Assembly (NCBI GenBank): GCA_011052355.1
Contig: DRJB01000015.1
Location: 1-37,142, forward strand
Reading direction: 5' to 3'
DNA from: Candidatus Kaiserbacteria bacterium
Lineage (GTDB): Bacteria > Patescibacteriota > Minisyncoccia > Phycocordibacterales > Phycocordibacteraceae
Length of the DNA: 37,142 bases
Shown here: positions 1 to 7,962 of the stretch, one piece after another
Layout: the number at the start of each line of letters is the position of its first letter
Position numbering within the stretch: the stretch's first letter is position 1
Position numbers and translations under genes: made by a program
Notes under the pieces: model-generated
Told to the model about the DNA's origin: nothing
What the model saw: the letters and a program-made list of their open reading frames with translations, nothing else
Databases searched by the model: none

Positions 1-138
1 CAAATAAAAGAAGACGTCGAGATTATAAAAATGGATATTGAGTTTATAAAGGGAGGAATGAAAAAGAAGGTTGATTATGATGAGTTCGTTGTGCTGGAGA
101 AAAGATTATCATTACTGGAATCAAGGGTCGCGCAATAA
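1..138 (+). CDS. C-terminal end of a coiled-coil hypothetical protein (partial)
   Basis: An open frame runs in from the left edge and stops at TAA 136-138, giving the last 45 residues of a protein whose start lies outside the window. The tail is charged and heptad-like (…IKEDVEIIKMDIEFIKGG… then …FVVLEKRLSLLESRVAQ), as in short coiled-coil proteins with repeated EDIE/DVE segments that are common in Patescibacteria. No enzyme motif is visible and no function can be given. The reading frame is uninterrupted and its residue pattern is convincingly coding. Confidence 0.65.
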   Translation, partial: QIKEDVEIIKMDIEFIKGGMKKKVDYDEFVVLEKRLSLLESRVAQ

Positions 139-203
139 TTGGCGATATGGACATATACATTGTACATGACTCTATAAACGAAACGAGTCTATTTTCTTAA
201 ACT

Positions 204-488
204 ATGAAGCGCGCCGCCGTTTTTTATTTTGCAAATCTCGGAGCCGATGTCATCCGCTGTGTAAATGCTACAAAAAATAACAACGAGGATAGATACCGTG
301 ATTCACTTGCTCGCGCACATCGCACTCTTGAGCAGTTACGGAATACCGGTCGCCACGAAGCATATGAAGAGGGTCTTCTTATGATCCGCGGTTTGGAACT
401 CGCGCGCGCCACGCCGGAAGAACTTGCCTCTTTCCGTTCGTCATTAGATTCACTTATGTGTACCTTTTCCGCGCGTTTTGCAATGTAA
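204..488 (+). CDS. Small hypothetical protein, 94 aa
   Basis: This is a soluble, helix-rich, Arg-rich protein with no signal peptide or membrane segment. The middle (residues about 25-75) is a run of amphipathic helices (…RYRDSLARAHRTLEQLRNTGRHEAYEEGLLMIRGLELAR…) that would suit a small helical bundle. I do not recognise the family. It stands alone between the partial gene and a strong hairpin at 570-602 that probably ends its transcript. No clear Shine-Dalgarno sequence precedes the ATG. A 62-aa antisense frame covers the same stretch but is a shadow. Confidence 0.6.
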   Translation: MKRAAVFYFANLGADVIRCVNATKNNNEDRYRDSLARAHRTLEQLRNTGRHEAYEEGLLMIRGLELARATPEELASFRSSLDSLMCTFSARFAM

Positions 489-569
489 CTTACTATACTC
501 TTCCCTATTCTACAAAATTTTGAGTGTGTATATCACAAAATAAAAATGGCTCCTAACCCACGTTTCTGC

Positions 570-602
570 CCCCCACCGCGCGCCTCCGGCGCGCGGTGGG
601 GG
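570..602. terminator. Perfect 15-bp GC-rich hairpin, 3-nt loop
   Basis: Arms 570-584 and 588-602 pair without mismatch around the loop TCC. No T-run follows on the plus strand, so this is not a textbook intrinsic terminator, though it lies where the transcript of the 94-aa gene should end. It belongs to the class of near-perfect palindromes found throughout this window. The remaining sequence between 489 and 775 shows nothing else apart from the rpsA promoter. Confidence 0.6.
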
Positions 603-763
603 TAGAGCGATTAGATTGACCAAAACTGTTTACAAAAATTTTTTTTCTGTTAAAGTTAGGCACAGGTAAGGAAGCGATGGGCTAACCCTTATGTATGCAC
701 ATAATTTGTATGCTTGTACACACAGACACGCACTGCGCATAAGTACCCATCGTAAAAATACTT

Positions 764-769
764 TACAAA
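764..769 (+). promoter_or_regulatory. Probable -10 box of rpsA
   Basis: TACAAA ends 6 nt before the ATG at 776, which would put the transcription start at or next to the start codon. No clear -35 is seen. Proposed because the same spacing recurs before many genes here. Confidence 0.35.
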
Positions 770-775
770 ATTCAC

Positions 776-1915
776 ATGCAAAAAGAACAAAGCACCGACA
801 CGTTCGTGTCAGATACAAAAACATCGCAAGGTTTATCACAATGGATTGACATAGAAACTCTTTCCACACCTCCCAAAAGAGATGATTTAATGGAGGGTAC
901 GATTGTTGCCATGGGACGCGGACAATTATATGTTGACCTGCCCCCTTTCGGTACCGGAATTATTTATGGTCGCGAATATCTCAACGCAGCTGATGTGTTG
1001 CGAAAAGCAAATATAGGCGACACCATTACCGCAAAAGTCGTGGACCCGTCAGGTATGGACGGCTATATTGAGTTGTCACTCAAAGAAGCGCGCCAAGCGG
1101 CAATTTGGAGCGAGGCGGAACAAGCCATTGTTTCCGAGACAACCTATATGTTGGAAATTGAAGGAGCAAACAGAGGTGGGCTCACCATGACATGGCAAGG
1201 TATGTCCGGATTTTTGCCTGCGAGCCATCTTTCAGGAGACCATTATCCGAAAATAGTTGATGGCGACAAAGAAAAAGTTCTTTCCGAATTGCAAAAATTA
1301 ATCGGAAAGGAATTATCGGTGCGCATCATCACTGCGGATGCAAAAGAAAAAAAGCTTATCTTTTCTGAAAAGACGAGCGCCCAGGATGAAGAGAAAATTT
1401 CTTTCGCGGATACGTATCATGTGGGAGATGTTCTTGAGGGAGAAGTAACGAGCATCGTTGATTTCGGCGTCTTTGTAAAACTCAATTCCGGGCTTGAAGG
1501 ACTTGTCCACATAAGTGAATTGGATTGGGGCTTAGTTGAGGATCCACACACACTATTTAAGGTCGGAGATCCGACACAAGTTAAAATTATTGAGATAAAA
1601 GATGGAAAAATCTCGCTTTCAATTAAGGCACTGAAAGAAAACCCATGGCACAATGCGGCAAAGAAATATAAAAAAGGCATGGAAGTTTCCGGAGTGATTA
1701 TCAGATACAACAAACACGGAGCGCTTGCTTCAATTGAAGAAGGTGTCGCCGGCTTGGTGCACATCAGTGAATTTGAAAACTCCCAAGAGCTTCGTGAGAC
1801 ACTTGAATTGGGCAATACCTATTCATTTAAGATTATGTTGTTTGAACCAAAAGACCAACGCATGACACTCTCACCGGCAAACAGTAAAAGAAATTTGAAA
1901 AAGAGAGGACTCTAA
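776..1915 (+). CDS. rpsA: Ribosomal protein S1 / S1-domain RNA-binding protein
   Basis: bS1 holds mRNA on the 30S subunit. The 379-aa protein has four S1 (OB-fold) repeats at about residues 37-104, 120-198, 215-286 and 299-370. The third is canonical (GEVTSIVDFGVFVKL…GLEGLVHISEL) and the fourth retains GVAGLVHISEF. E. coli S1 has six repeats; four is usual in small genomes. The first two are the more divergent, as expected for ribosome-anchoring repeats. The ATG at 776 is preferred because a -10-like TACAAA lies just upstream. The gene converges on pth across the palindrome at 1934-1979. If transcripts are often leaderless here, the way S1 is used in initiation may be atypical; that last point is inference. 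Confidence 0.88.
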   Translation: MQKEQSTDTFVSDTKTSQGLSQWIDIETLSTPPKRDDLMEGTIVAMGRGQLYVDLPPFGTGIIYGREYLNAADVLRKANIGDTITAKVVDPSGMDGYIELSLKEARQAAIWSEAEQAIVSETTYMLEIEGANRGGLTMTWQGMSGFLPASHLSGDHYPKIVDGDKEKVLSELQKLIGKELSVRIITADAKEKKLIFSEKTSAQDEEKISFADTYHVGDVLEGEVTSIVDFGVFVKLNSGLEGLVHISELDWGLVEDPHTLFKVGDPTQVKIIEIKDGKISLSIKALKENPWHNAAKKYKKGMEVSGVIIRYNKHGALASIEEGVAGLVHISEFENSQELRETLELGNTYSFKIMLFEPKDQRMTLSPANSKRNLKKRGL

Positions 1916-1933
1916 TGGAAAGGGTGTAAGACT

Positions 1934-1979
1934 ATAAACCACCAATCGGCTACCTGCAGGTAGCCGATTGGTGGTTTAT
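1934..1979. terminator. Bidirectional 46-nt perfect palindrome between rpsA and pth
   Basis: The whole stretch is its own reverse complement, centred on CCTGCAGG, with A/T-rich outer ends (ATAAACCACC…GGTGGTTTAT). It lies between convergent stops (rpsA 1915, pth 1999) and can act as an intrinsic terminator for both strands. Confidence 0.8.
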
Positions 1980-1998
1980 TTCATTTTCTCTTCCGATA

Positions 1999-2595
1999 TT
2001 ATTTTGAATTTGCAAACTGCATCGCTTTTTCAATTCCGTCAGATACAAAGAGAGAGAGTACCTTGCGGGCGCGCGTACGCGCGCCCGCAAGGTACTCTCT
2101 CTCTTTGGGCGAAAATTTTCCAAGCACATGGGAAATCACTTTCTCATTACCTTTGGGTTTTCGTAACTTCCCCTTTGGCGTTATGGAAGAAATACCGATT
2201 TTTATTTGCGCGAAATCTTTCGTTTTTAACGCACCCATTATGCTCTCAACTCCCTTATGCCCGCCCGAACCGCGCCCAAAAGACATTTTGATAGCGCCAA
2301 CAGGCAAATCAAGGTCATCTCGCACCACGACCGTTTTTCGCGCAGCATTTTTAGAACGCACAAATTGCATAACAGACTTCCCCGAGTTATTCATCATGGT
2401 GTCCGGCAGAACTATTTTTACCGGCACGTTTTGCAACGTGCCGGCTGAAATTTGCGCATTAGATTTTTTTTGATAAACAAAATCCGTACATTTTTCTTGC
2501 ACCGCAAACTCTTTCGCCACTTCCCTTCCCACGTTATGGCGCGAATTCTCGTACTGATGTCCGGGATTCCCAAGGCCAACAATAAAAGTTGTCAT
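1999..2595 (-). CDS. pth: Peptidyl-tRNA hydrolase
   Basis: Releases peptides from peptidyl-tRNA that has dropped off the ribosome. The 198-aa chain is the usual length. It opens with MTTFIVGLGNPGHQYENSRHNVG, containing the family signature and the catalytic His (residue 20); the DDLDLPVG segment carries the conserved Asp, and GRGSGGHKG is present. The frame can be extended 13 codons upstream, but that extension is Cys/Trp-rich and not family-like, so the ATG at 2593-2595 is chosen. Codons for about residues 163-184 form part of a 62-nt perfect palindrome (2046-2107) without changing the length expected of this C-terminal helix. The gene diverges from lepB and converges with rpsA. Confidence 0.93.
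   Translation of the reverse strand: MTTFIVGLGNPGHQYENSRHNVGREVAKEFAVQEKCTDFVYQKKSNAQISAGTLQNVPVKIVLPDTMMNNSGKSVMQFVRSKNAARKTVVVRDDLDLPVGAIKMSFGRGSGGHKGVESIMGALKTKDFAQIKIGISSITPKGKLRKPKGNEKVISHVLGKFSPKEREYLAGARTRARKVLSLFVSDGIEKAMQFANSK
2046..2107. repeat. 62-nt perfect palindrome inside the pth coding sequence
   Basis: Two 31-nt arms meet with no loop at GTAC (centre 2076/2077) and pair without a mismatch from C2046 to G2107. On the minus strand it encodes part of the Pth C-terminal helix (…REYLAGARTRARKVLSL…). It is the longest palindrome seen in the window. Confidence 0.95.
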
Positions 2596-2694
2596 ATGGC
2601 AACAAGTGTACCATTCCCAACCGCACATCACCACACATCACCACATAACAAAACCGTAAACAAGTATTTCGCATGAAGAAATGATCTCAAAAGT

Positions 2695-2722
2695 TTGACG
2701 TATAAAAAAGTGAGCATACAAT
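2695..2722 (+). promoter_or_regulatory. lepB promoter
   Basis: -35 TTGACG (2695-2700), 16-nt spacer, -10 TACAAT (2717-2722). The ATG of lepB is at 2731, so the predicted transcript begins at or within 2 nt of the start codon. Confidence 0.7.
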
Positions 2723-2730
2723 AAGAATAC

Positions 2731-3318
2731 ATGGAAAAAAAAGGGAGCCTTGTGCGCGATATAATCACTCTTATTTTGCTCGTTGTGCTCGTAGTTGCTC
2801 CAATACGAATCTTCATAGCACAACCGTTTATCGTTGACGGCGAATCAATGTACCCGACATTTCAAAATGGCAATTATCTCATCGTAGATGAAATCTCCTA
2901 TCGCTTTGAAAAGCCCGCACGCGGAGATGTTATCGTATTTCGTTACCCAGGCAACCCATCAATCTTCTATATCAAAAGAATTGTCGGGCTCCCGGGCGAA
3001 ACCGTCACAATCAAAAACGGAAACATAACCATAACGGAACCAAACGGAGCATCGCGCACGCTCAATGAGCCATTCATCTCCGCCAAAGACAAATCCTATA
3101 ACATGACTGACAAGCTGACTGATACCCAATACTTCGTCATGGGAGATAATCGTCCGCGTAGTTCCGACTCACGTGTGTGGGGACCGCTCCCGGTGCACAA
3201 CATCATCGGGCGCGTACTGTTTCGTCTGGCACCGTTTAATGAGGTGAGTACCTTCCCCGGTGCGCACCATTTCAAACAAATCGTATCCACAAGCACTTCA
3301 TCAGGCGCATCATCATGA
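2731..3318 (+). CDS. lepB: Signal peptidase I
   Basis: Membrane-anchored serine protease that removes signal peptides outside the cytoplasmic membrane. The 195-aa protein has one N-terminal transmembrane helix (about residues 10-31), the catalytic serine in GESMYPT (S39), the general-base lysine in IKRIVGLPGE (K82), and the box E motif MGDNRPRSSDSR. The C-terminal tail is Ser/Thr-rich and carries no extra domain. A promoter is visible 9 nt upstream, which supports this start. The stop overlaps the next start (ATGA at 3315), so the downstream HisRS-like protein is translationally coupled to it. Confidence 0.95.
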   Translation: MEKKGSLVRDIITLILLVVLVVAPIRIFIAQPFIVDGESMYPTFQNGNYLIVDEISYRFEKPARGDVIVFRYPGNPSIFYIKRIVGLPGETVTIKNGNITITEPNGASRTLNEPFISAKDKSYNMTDKLTDTQYFVMGDNRPRSSDSRVWGPLPVHNIIGRVLFRLAPFNEVSTFPGAHHFKQIVSTSTSSGASS

Positions 3319-4469
3319 ACAAGAGAACAGAATACCATCCAAAAGATATTTTGCGCCACGTACAACATGTCGCTGATTATTACGGGTTCCTTCCGTTCTC
3401 ATCACTTACCCAAGCCAAGCAAGGCACACACATAAAACACGAACCATACCAAAACGTGTTTGCAAAAGAAAAATTGGATCCGATGGCGCAACTTACCGTT
3501 GCGTTTCTTAAACGAGTACGTAGCGCCGGATTAAAACCGTCAATTCAGCAACCATTGTTTGTGTGGCACACAAATATCACTCCGGGACGTACCGCGCCTA
3601 AACAATCTTTCATACAATTCCACGCTATCGGAGTTCCGCATGTTATCGCTGAGGCGGTGCTTCTGCATGCCACCAACACACTCATACGTAATGTGTATAA
3701 ATCAGAACCAACCATACGCCTTAACAGTATCGGCGATAAAGAAACTCGTGTACGTTTTACAAAAGAACTTGAACAGTATTTTCAAAAAAATGATGGCGAT
3801 GAAATACCGCAAGAGTGTATGTTGCAAGCCAAGCATGGTGTATTTTCAGGTGCGGAAGCGCTTGTCGCGCGCCACTGTGCAGATACGATGCCACAATCCA
3901 TTAATGTGCTGTCAGAGGCAAGCAGGAGGCATCTTGAAAATCTTATTGAATTGTTGGAAGAAACAAAACTTTCATATACGCTCGCTTCGGATCTTATCAC
4001 TCACGAGAACGCATGGTCTGAAACCTGTTTTGAGATACAGGTAGATGATGAGCGCGCCGCATGGGGGTCGCGATACGAACATATCACCAAATCATTCTTT
4101 GATATCGCTCTGCCAAGCGTAGTGATGATTGTGCGCTTGTATGTAAAACCGGTTCTTGTGGTGGCAAAACAAAAACGTAAATCACCGATTTTTATATTTA
4201 TTCATATCGGCATTGAAGCAAAACGTATCAGCATTATGTTTGCACAAGAATTTCAAAAAGCACACCTCCCTCTTTTGCAAATGATCGGCGTTGAGTCTTT
4301 AACAGAACAAATTCGTATCGCCGAAACACTTCACCCGCAATATCTTCTTATTATGGGTCGCAAAGAGGCACTTGAAGAAACGGTTATCTTGCGACACTGT
4401 TCTTCCTACACGGAAACCATTCTTCCACTTGATACACTTGTCCAAACAATAAAAGAAATGGTGCAATAG
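3315..4469 (+). CDS. Degenerate histidyl-tRNA synthetase-like protein
   Basis: The 384-aa protein aligns by eye with class II HisRS along its length: the TIRLNSIGDKETR region matches the IRINTLG segment of HisRS, the helical linker follows, then …LITHENAWSETCFEIQ… sits where HisRS has LVRGLDYYxxTVFE, and AAWGSRYEHI where it has AGGRYDGL. About 90 C-terminal residues match the HisRS anticodon-binding domain (…YLLIMGRKEALEETVILR…). The histidine-binding RGLDYY motif and motif 3 (GFAxGxERL) are lost and the N-terminal motif 1 region is poor, so histidine activation looks impossible. It may be a regulatory paralogue, as HisZ is; no his genes are nearby. It follows lepB with a 4-nt overlap, and its 3' end was partly duplicated downstream (4505-4535). 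Confidence 0.75.
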   Translation: MNKRTEYHPKDILRHVQHVADYYGFLPFSSLTQAKQGTHIKHEPYQNVFAKEKLDPMAQLTVAFLKRVRSAGLKPSIQQPLFVWHTNITPGRTAPKQSFIQFHAIGVPHVIAEAVLLHATNTLIRNVYKSEPTIRLNSIGDKETRVRFTKELEQYFQKNDGDEIPQECMLQAKHGVFSGAEALVARHCADTMPQSINVLSEASRRHLENLIELLEETKLSYTLASDLITHENAWSETCFEIQVDDERAAWGSRYEHITKSFFDIALPSVVMIVRLYVKPVLVVAKQKRKSPIFIFIHIGIEAKRISIMFAQEFQKAHLPLLQMIGVESLTEQIRIAETLHPQYLLIMGRKEALEETVILRHCSSYTETILPLDTLVQTIKEMVQ

Positions 4470-4535
4470 TCAGACTTTCATGAGGGGTTTCGTAAACCCC
4501 TCATCGGAAACCATTCTTCCACTTGATACACTTGT
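4411..4535. repeat. 31-bp direct repeat copied from the 3' end of the HisRS-like gene
   Basis: The 31 nt at 4411-4441, coding for TETILPLDTL near the protein C-terminus, recur exactly at 4505-4535 in the intergenic region, between the first and second hairpins of the array. This shows that coding sequence was recently duplicated together with hairpin formation. Confidence 0.9.
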
Positions 4536-4617
4536 TTTATGAGGGGTTTCGTAAACCCCTCATAAAAACCCCTCATAGTAACGATGTAACAATGAGGGGT
4601 TTCGTAAACCCCTCATT
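4480..4617. repeat. Array of three near-identical hairpins
   Basis: Three copies of an ATGAGGGGTTT / AAACCCCTCAT stem with loop CGT lie at 4480-4504, 4535-4567 (arms extended to 15 bp) and 4591-4617 (12-bp arms). An extra half-site AAAACCCCTCAT occurs at 4564-4575. Spacing is unequal. The first could end the lepB transcript, but three in a row exceed what a terminator needs. The rest of 4618-4720 shows nothing recognisable. Confidence 0.9.
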
Positions 4618-4720
4618 GAGAATATAAATGCCAGCACTGTTGTTTGTGGGTATGTGGGCTTGATATCATTTTAGATGAGGTGATGCGAGTGCGCCATAGG
4701 TGGTGGACTCGTACAAGTGC

Positions 4721-4750
4721 TTGCCATATGCACTGAAAATATGTTATCCT
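4721..4750 (+). promoter_or_regulatory. Promoter of the rpsU-ybeY-ftsA operon
   Basis: -35 TTGCCA (4721-4726), 18-nt spacer ending in an extended TGT, -10 TATCCT (4745-4750). The ATG is at 4761, so the leader would be only about 3-4 nt. Confidence 0.5.
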
Positions 4751-4760
4751 CTGTGTACAC

Positions 4761-5021
4761 ATGAAAAGAGCCATACTGGTAGATATACAACGAAGCAAAA
4801 ATGAAAATCAGAAAGCGACTCTGCGTCGCTTCTCTCGCCAATCAAAAGAACTGCAATTGGTGCGAAAAATACGTTCGCATAGATATCATATTCGCTCAAA
4901 ATCAAAAAATGTTGAACGCACACATACATTGTCATCACTTGCGCGACGTAAACAATTTAATACATTGGTTAAGTTGGGAAAGATAGATTTATCTGACACC
5001 ACACGTCGCCACAAGAAATAA
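4761..5021 (+). CDS. rpsU: Ribosomal protein bS21-like
   Basis: An 86-aa, very basic protein. Residues 14-35 (NENQKATLRRFSRQSKELQLVR) match the bS21 core pattern of N-x-S/T-LRRF-x-R followed by a basic helix. The basic tail (…RSHRYHIRSKSKNVERTHTLSSLARRKQFNTL…) is longer than in the roughly 70-aa E. coli protein, as is typical in Parcubacteria. bS21 sits at the 30S platform near the anti-Shine-Dalgarno sequence. It is the first gene of an apparent operon with ybeY (5-nt gap) and ftsA. Assignment is by motif and context; the C-terminal half is too divergent to be certain. Confidence 0.7.
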   Translation: MKRAILVDIQRSKNENQKATLRRFSRQSKELQLVRKIRSHRYHIRSKSKNVERTHTLSSLARRKQFNTLVKLGKIDLSDTTRRHKK

Positions 5022-5026
5022 TTTCT

Positions 5027-5434
5027 ATGAAAATAGTGGCGGTACGCAATCTCACCCGCCAGCGTGTTTCGTGCGTGTCATTTGAACAGATAGCCAAAAT
5101 AATAGCTCCGGGATGGGAAATCTCTCTTGTGTTTATCGGTGCAACACGCGCACGCAACATCAACATATCCACGCGAGGCAAAAATTACATACCCAATGTT
5201 CTCTCTTACACTGTCAGAAAAAACACGGGAGAGATACTCATTTGCCCCACACAAGCGAAAAAAGAGGCAAAAAAATTCGCACAAACACATGGCTCATTTA
5301 TACTGTTTTTATTTATCCACGCATTACTCCATTTGAAAGGATACCGACATGGCATTACAATGGAACAATATGAGCACACATTACTCTCTCGCTTCACAAA
5401 ACAGAATAAACGAGCTCATCAATCAATGATATGA
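5027..5434 (+). CDS. ybeY: Endoribonuclease YbeY, 16S rRNA maturation factor
   Basis: A 135-aa protein with the metal-binding signature HALLHLKGYRH (H98, H102, H108) and the preceding strand motif NVLSYT, which corresponds to NVLSFP of the family. The 70-72 region GEILICP matches the GDI-x-I-C/S element. YbeY takes part in 16S rRNA 3'-end processing and ribosome quality control, which fits its place after bS21. The G-x-D before the last His is GYR here. The stop overlaps the ftsA start in ATGA at 5431. Confidence 0.9.
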   Translation: MKIVAVRNLTRQRVSCVSFEQIAKIIAPGWEISLVFIGATRARNINISTRGKNYIPNVLSYTVRKNTGEILICPTQAKKEAKKFAQTHGSFILFLFIHALLHLKGYRHGITMEQYEHTLLSRFTKQNKRAHQSMI

Positions 5435-6606
5435 AGCGACGCATTGCCACCGGAATAGATATCGGTACCTATTATGTAAAAATAGTGGTGGTTGAAGAAG
5501 TGAAGGAGAAAGGTAGTCGCTCATTGCGCGTCATAGGAACCGGCAGTGCCCCAACGCAAGGCATGCATCGTGGATATATCGTCAATAAAAAAGAGGTGGC
5601 TGAAAGTCTGCGGGTTGCAAAGCACGCCGCCGAATCAATTTCAGGCATCACCATATCAAGCGCCTTCCTTTCCATAGGAAGTGTTTCTATGAAAGAAGTG
5701 CGGGTAACCGGGGAAGCGATTATTTCGCGCGCCGATCAAGAAATAACGGAAAATGATATGAACATCGCTCTGGGGAAAGCATACGAAGCTACCGGTGATA
5801 CGCTGTCTAACTATAAGATATTGCATGAGATACCGATTGAGTACCATGTAGACAGCATGCGTGTATATAACAGACCCATTGGCATGAAAGGAACTCGCCT
5901 TGAGATAACCTATCTTTTCGTTACTTGTTTGCAATCACATGTGGACGCGCTCATACAGGTCGCTGAAAGTGCGGATATAGAAATAACCGACTATACCGCC
6001 TCCGCAATCGCACAAAGTAATGTAGTGCTCACTCGTGACCAAAAAATGAAAGGGTGTGTGCTCACCGACATAGGCGCTGAAACAGTATCGCTTGTGGTGT
6101 ACGACGAGGGTATCCCCATTTCCGTGGCAGTGCTTGAGGGAGGCAGTAGCGCCATCACTGATGATCTGGCGCTTGCGTTTAAAATATCCATAGAAGATGC
6201 GGAACGAATAAAACGCGGGCGCCTCGGTGGTGCCATGTACTCGGGAAAAAAAATGGACGCGATCATCACTCGCCGAACGAACGCATTATTCAGCTTAGTC
6301 GCAAAGCATCTCAAATCAATACGACTTCGCGGATTGCTTCCGGCGGGCGCCATCATCACCGGAGGTGGTGCGAGCAATACCGGTATTGTGGAAACAGCAA
6401 AACGAATACTCTCACTTCCCGCAAGAGTAACCGATGTGTATATCATGGGAGATACCTCAAACGCAAAATTTCGTGACAGCACATGGGCGGTTGCATATGG
6501 CACTGCGTTCTGGGGACTTACCGGTGACACGGAAACAAGCGGGCGAAATGTTTTCGCGAAGATACGTACTTCCGCGCAGAGATTTTTTCATAATTTTCTG
6601 CCATAA
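5431..6606 (+). CDS. ftsA: Cell division protein FtsA
   Basis: Actin-fold ATPase that ties FtsZ filaments to the membrane. The 391-aa chain begins with the phosphate-1 loop ATGIDIGTYYVKIVV. It has the 1C/SHS2 region (about 85-170), the phosphate-2 segment CVLTDIGAETVSLVVYDEG, and the adenosine loop AIITGGGASNTGI. The last ~20 residues (FAKIRTSAQRFFHNFLP) form an amphipathic helix, the usual membrane-targeting sequence. The start overlaps the ybeY stop by 4 nt. ftsZ follows after 87 nt with its own promoter. Confidence 0.93.
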   Translation: MKRRIATGIDIGTYYVKIVVVEEVKEKGSRSLRVIGTGSAPTQGMHRGYIVNKKEVAESLRVAKHAAESISGITISSAFLSIGSVSMKEVRVTGEAIISRADQEITENDMNIALGKAYEATGDTLSNYKILHEIPIEYHVDSMRVYNRPIGMKGTRLEITYLFVTCLQSHVDALIQVAESADIEITDYTASAIAQSNVVLTRDQKMKGCVLTDIGAETVSLVVYDEGIPISVAVLEGGSSAITDDLALAFKISIEDAERIKRGRLGGAMYSGKKMDAIITRRTNALFSLVAKHLKSIRLRGLLPAGAIITGGGASNTGIVETAKRILSLPARVTDVYIMGDTSNAKFRDSTWAVAYGTAFWGLTGDTETSGRNVFAKIRTSAQRFFHNFLP

Positions 6607-6637
6607 TTTATGAAATGATTACAAAGTATGTCAATAT

Positions 6638-6664
6638 TTGCATTATAATTAATTCTGGTATGAT
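6638..6664 (+). promoter_or_regulatory. ftsZ promoter, extended -10
   Basis: TTGCAT (6638-6643) and an extended -10 TGGTATGAT (TATGAT 6659-6664), 15-nt spacer. The leader to the ATG at 6694 would be about 22 nt, longer than at most promoters here. Confidence 0.5.
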
Positions 6665-6693
6665 ATAGAGGTATACCAAAAATATATAAAAAT

Positions 6694-7947
6694 ATGTCTA
6701 AACGTATAACATCCGAAATTGAAACATTTGCACGCATAAGAGTTGTTGGCATAGGTGGCTCAGGCGTTAATGCTATAAACCATATGGTAAACTCAAAAGT
6801 GAAAGGTGTTGAGTTTATTGCCATTAATTCTGATGCGCAAGATTTACATGGCTCTATGGCAAAGCGAAAAATCCATATTGGCAAAAATCTTACACGAGGT
6901 CTTGGCACCGGTATGAACCCCGACCTTGGGAGGCGCGCCGCTGAAGAAACAAGACAAGAGATACAAGAGGCACTTCAGGGTTCCGATATGGTCTTTGTTA
7001 CCTGTGGCATGGGTGGCGGTACCGGTACGGGAGCCGCACCGATCATTGCAAAAATTGCAAAAGAACTCGGCGCGCTCACTATTGCAGTGGTAACCAGACC
7101 GTTTTCATTTGAAGGCGCCCAACGTTCGCGCCTTGCAGACGAAGGGCTCATGGATCTTAAAAAAGAAGTTGATGCATTTATAGTTATTCCAAATGACAAA
7201 ATTTTAAGTATCGTTGACCAACAAACAAGCGCAAAAAGCGCATTCGCCATGTGCGATGAAGTATTGCGCCAAGCGGTTGAGGGTGTGTCCGATATTATCA
7301 CTACCCCGGGTGATATTAATACCGATTTTAATGATATACGAACCGTCATGGAAAATGCGGGACCTGCATTGATGGGTATTGGTATCGCCGAAAATGACGG
7401 ACGCGCCACGGAAGCGGCAACACGCGCGGTTAATTCCCCACTATTGAGTGTTTCCATAAATGGTGCAAAGGGTATCTTGTTTGTAGTCGCAGGCTCGGAT
7501 GACCTTGGTATTCTTGAAATACAAGAAGCGGCAAAAGTGATAAACGAATCAACCGACAAGGATGCAAAAATTATTTTCGGTATGATGCGAGATGAGAAAA
7601 TGAAAAAGGGACAAATTCGCATTATTGTCATTGCAACCGGTTTTCCTGAAGGAGCGCTTGGGCTTGATGGTGTGGCAAATACCGGGCGTTCACTGTTCTC
7701 TCTCCCTCAAGAAAAACAACAAGAGGAACGTAAGAAAATCTACAATGATGTTCTCAAACACGAAAAAGAAGAAGTCTCTGATACCAAGCCAAAAAAAGAA
7801 GAAAAAGCGGAGCCGGTAGTAACCATAATCCCCAAAAAAACTGAAAAAAACTCTGCAATACCGGAACCGAAGATGAAGACCGCAACAGAAGAGGACGAGG
7901 AAGTATGGGGAGCAATTCCACAATTTTTAAGGAGACATAAAAAATAA
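6694..7947 (+). CDS. ftsZ: Cell division GTPase FtsZ
   Basis: Tubulin-like GTPase that forms the division ring. Of 417 aa, the N-terminal GTPase domain has VVGIGGSGVNAI (18-29) and the signature GGGTGTG (107-113); the T7 loop region NTDFNDIRTVM follows. After about residue 318 comes an acidic and basic low-complexity linker rich in Lys and Glu, then the conserved C-terminal peptide WGAIPQFLRRHKK that binds FtsA. Every expected element is present. The gene is closed by the palindromic terminator at 7963-8018. Confidence 0.97.
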   Translation: MSKRITSEIETFARIRVVGIGGSGVNAINHMVNSKVKGVEFIAINSDAQDLHGSMAKRKIHIGKNLTRGLGTGMNPDLGRRAAEETRQEIQEALQGSDMVFVTCGMGGGTGTGAAPIIAKIAKELGALTIAVVTRPFSFEGAQRSRLADEGLMDLKKEVDAFIVIPNDKILSIVDQQTSAKSAFAMCDEVLRQAVEGVSDIITTPGDINTDFNDIRTVMENAGPALMGIGIAENDGRATEAATRAVNSPLLSVSINGAKGILFVVAGSDDLGILEIQEAAKVINESTDKDAKIIFGMMRDEKMKKGQIRIIVIATGFPEGALGLDGVANTGRSLFSLPQEKQQEERKKIYNDVLKHEKEEVSDTKPKKEEKAEPVVTIIPKKTEKNSAIPEPKMKTATEEDEEVWGAIPQFLRRHKK

Positions 7948-7962
7948 TACGTTCTGTTTTCA

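Noticed and set aside
489..775. Possible small RNA or riboswitch before rpsA
   Set aside because: Only the 570-602 hairpin and a -10-like box are visible; no known leader motif is recognised.
4480..4617. CRISPR-like array of repeated units
   Set aside because: The units are self-complementary hairpins, spacing is unequal (59 and about 56 nt), one spacer is a copy of the adjacent gene end, and no cas gene is near.
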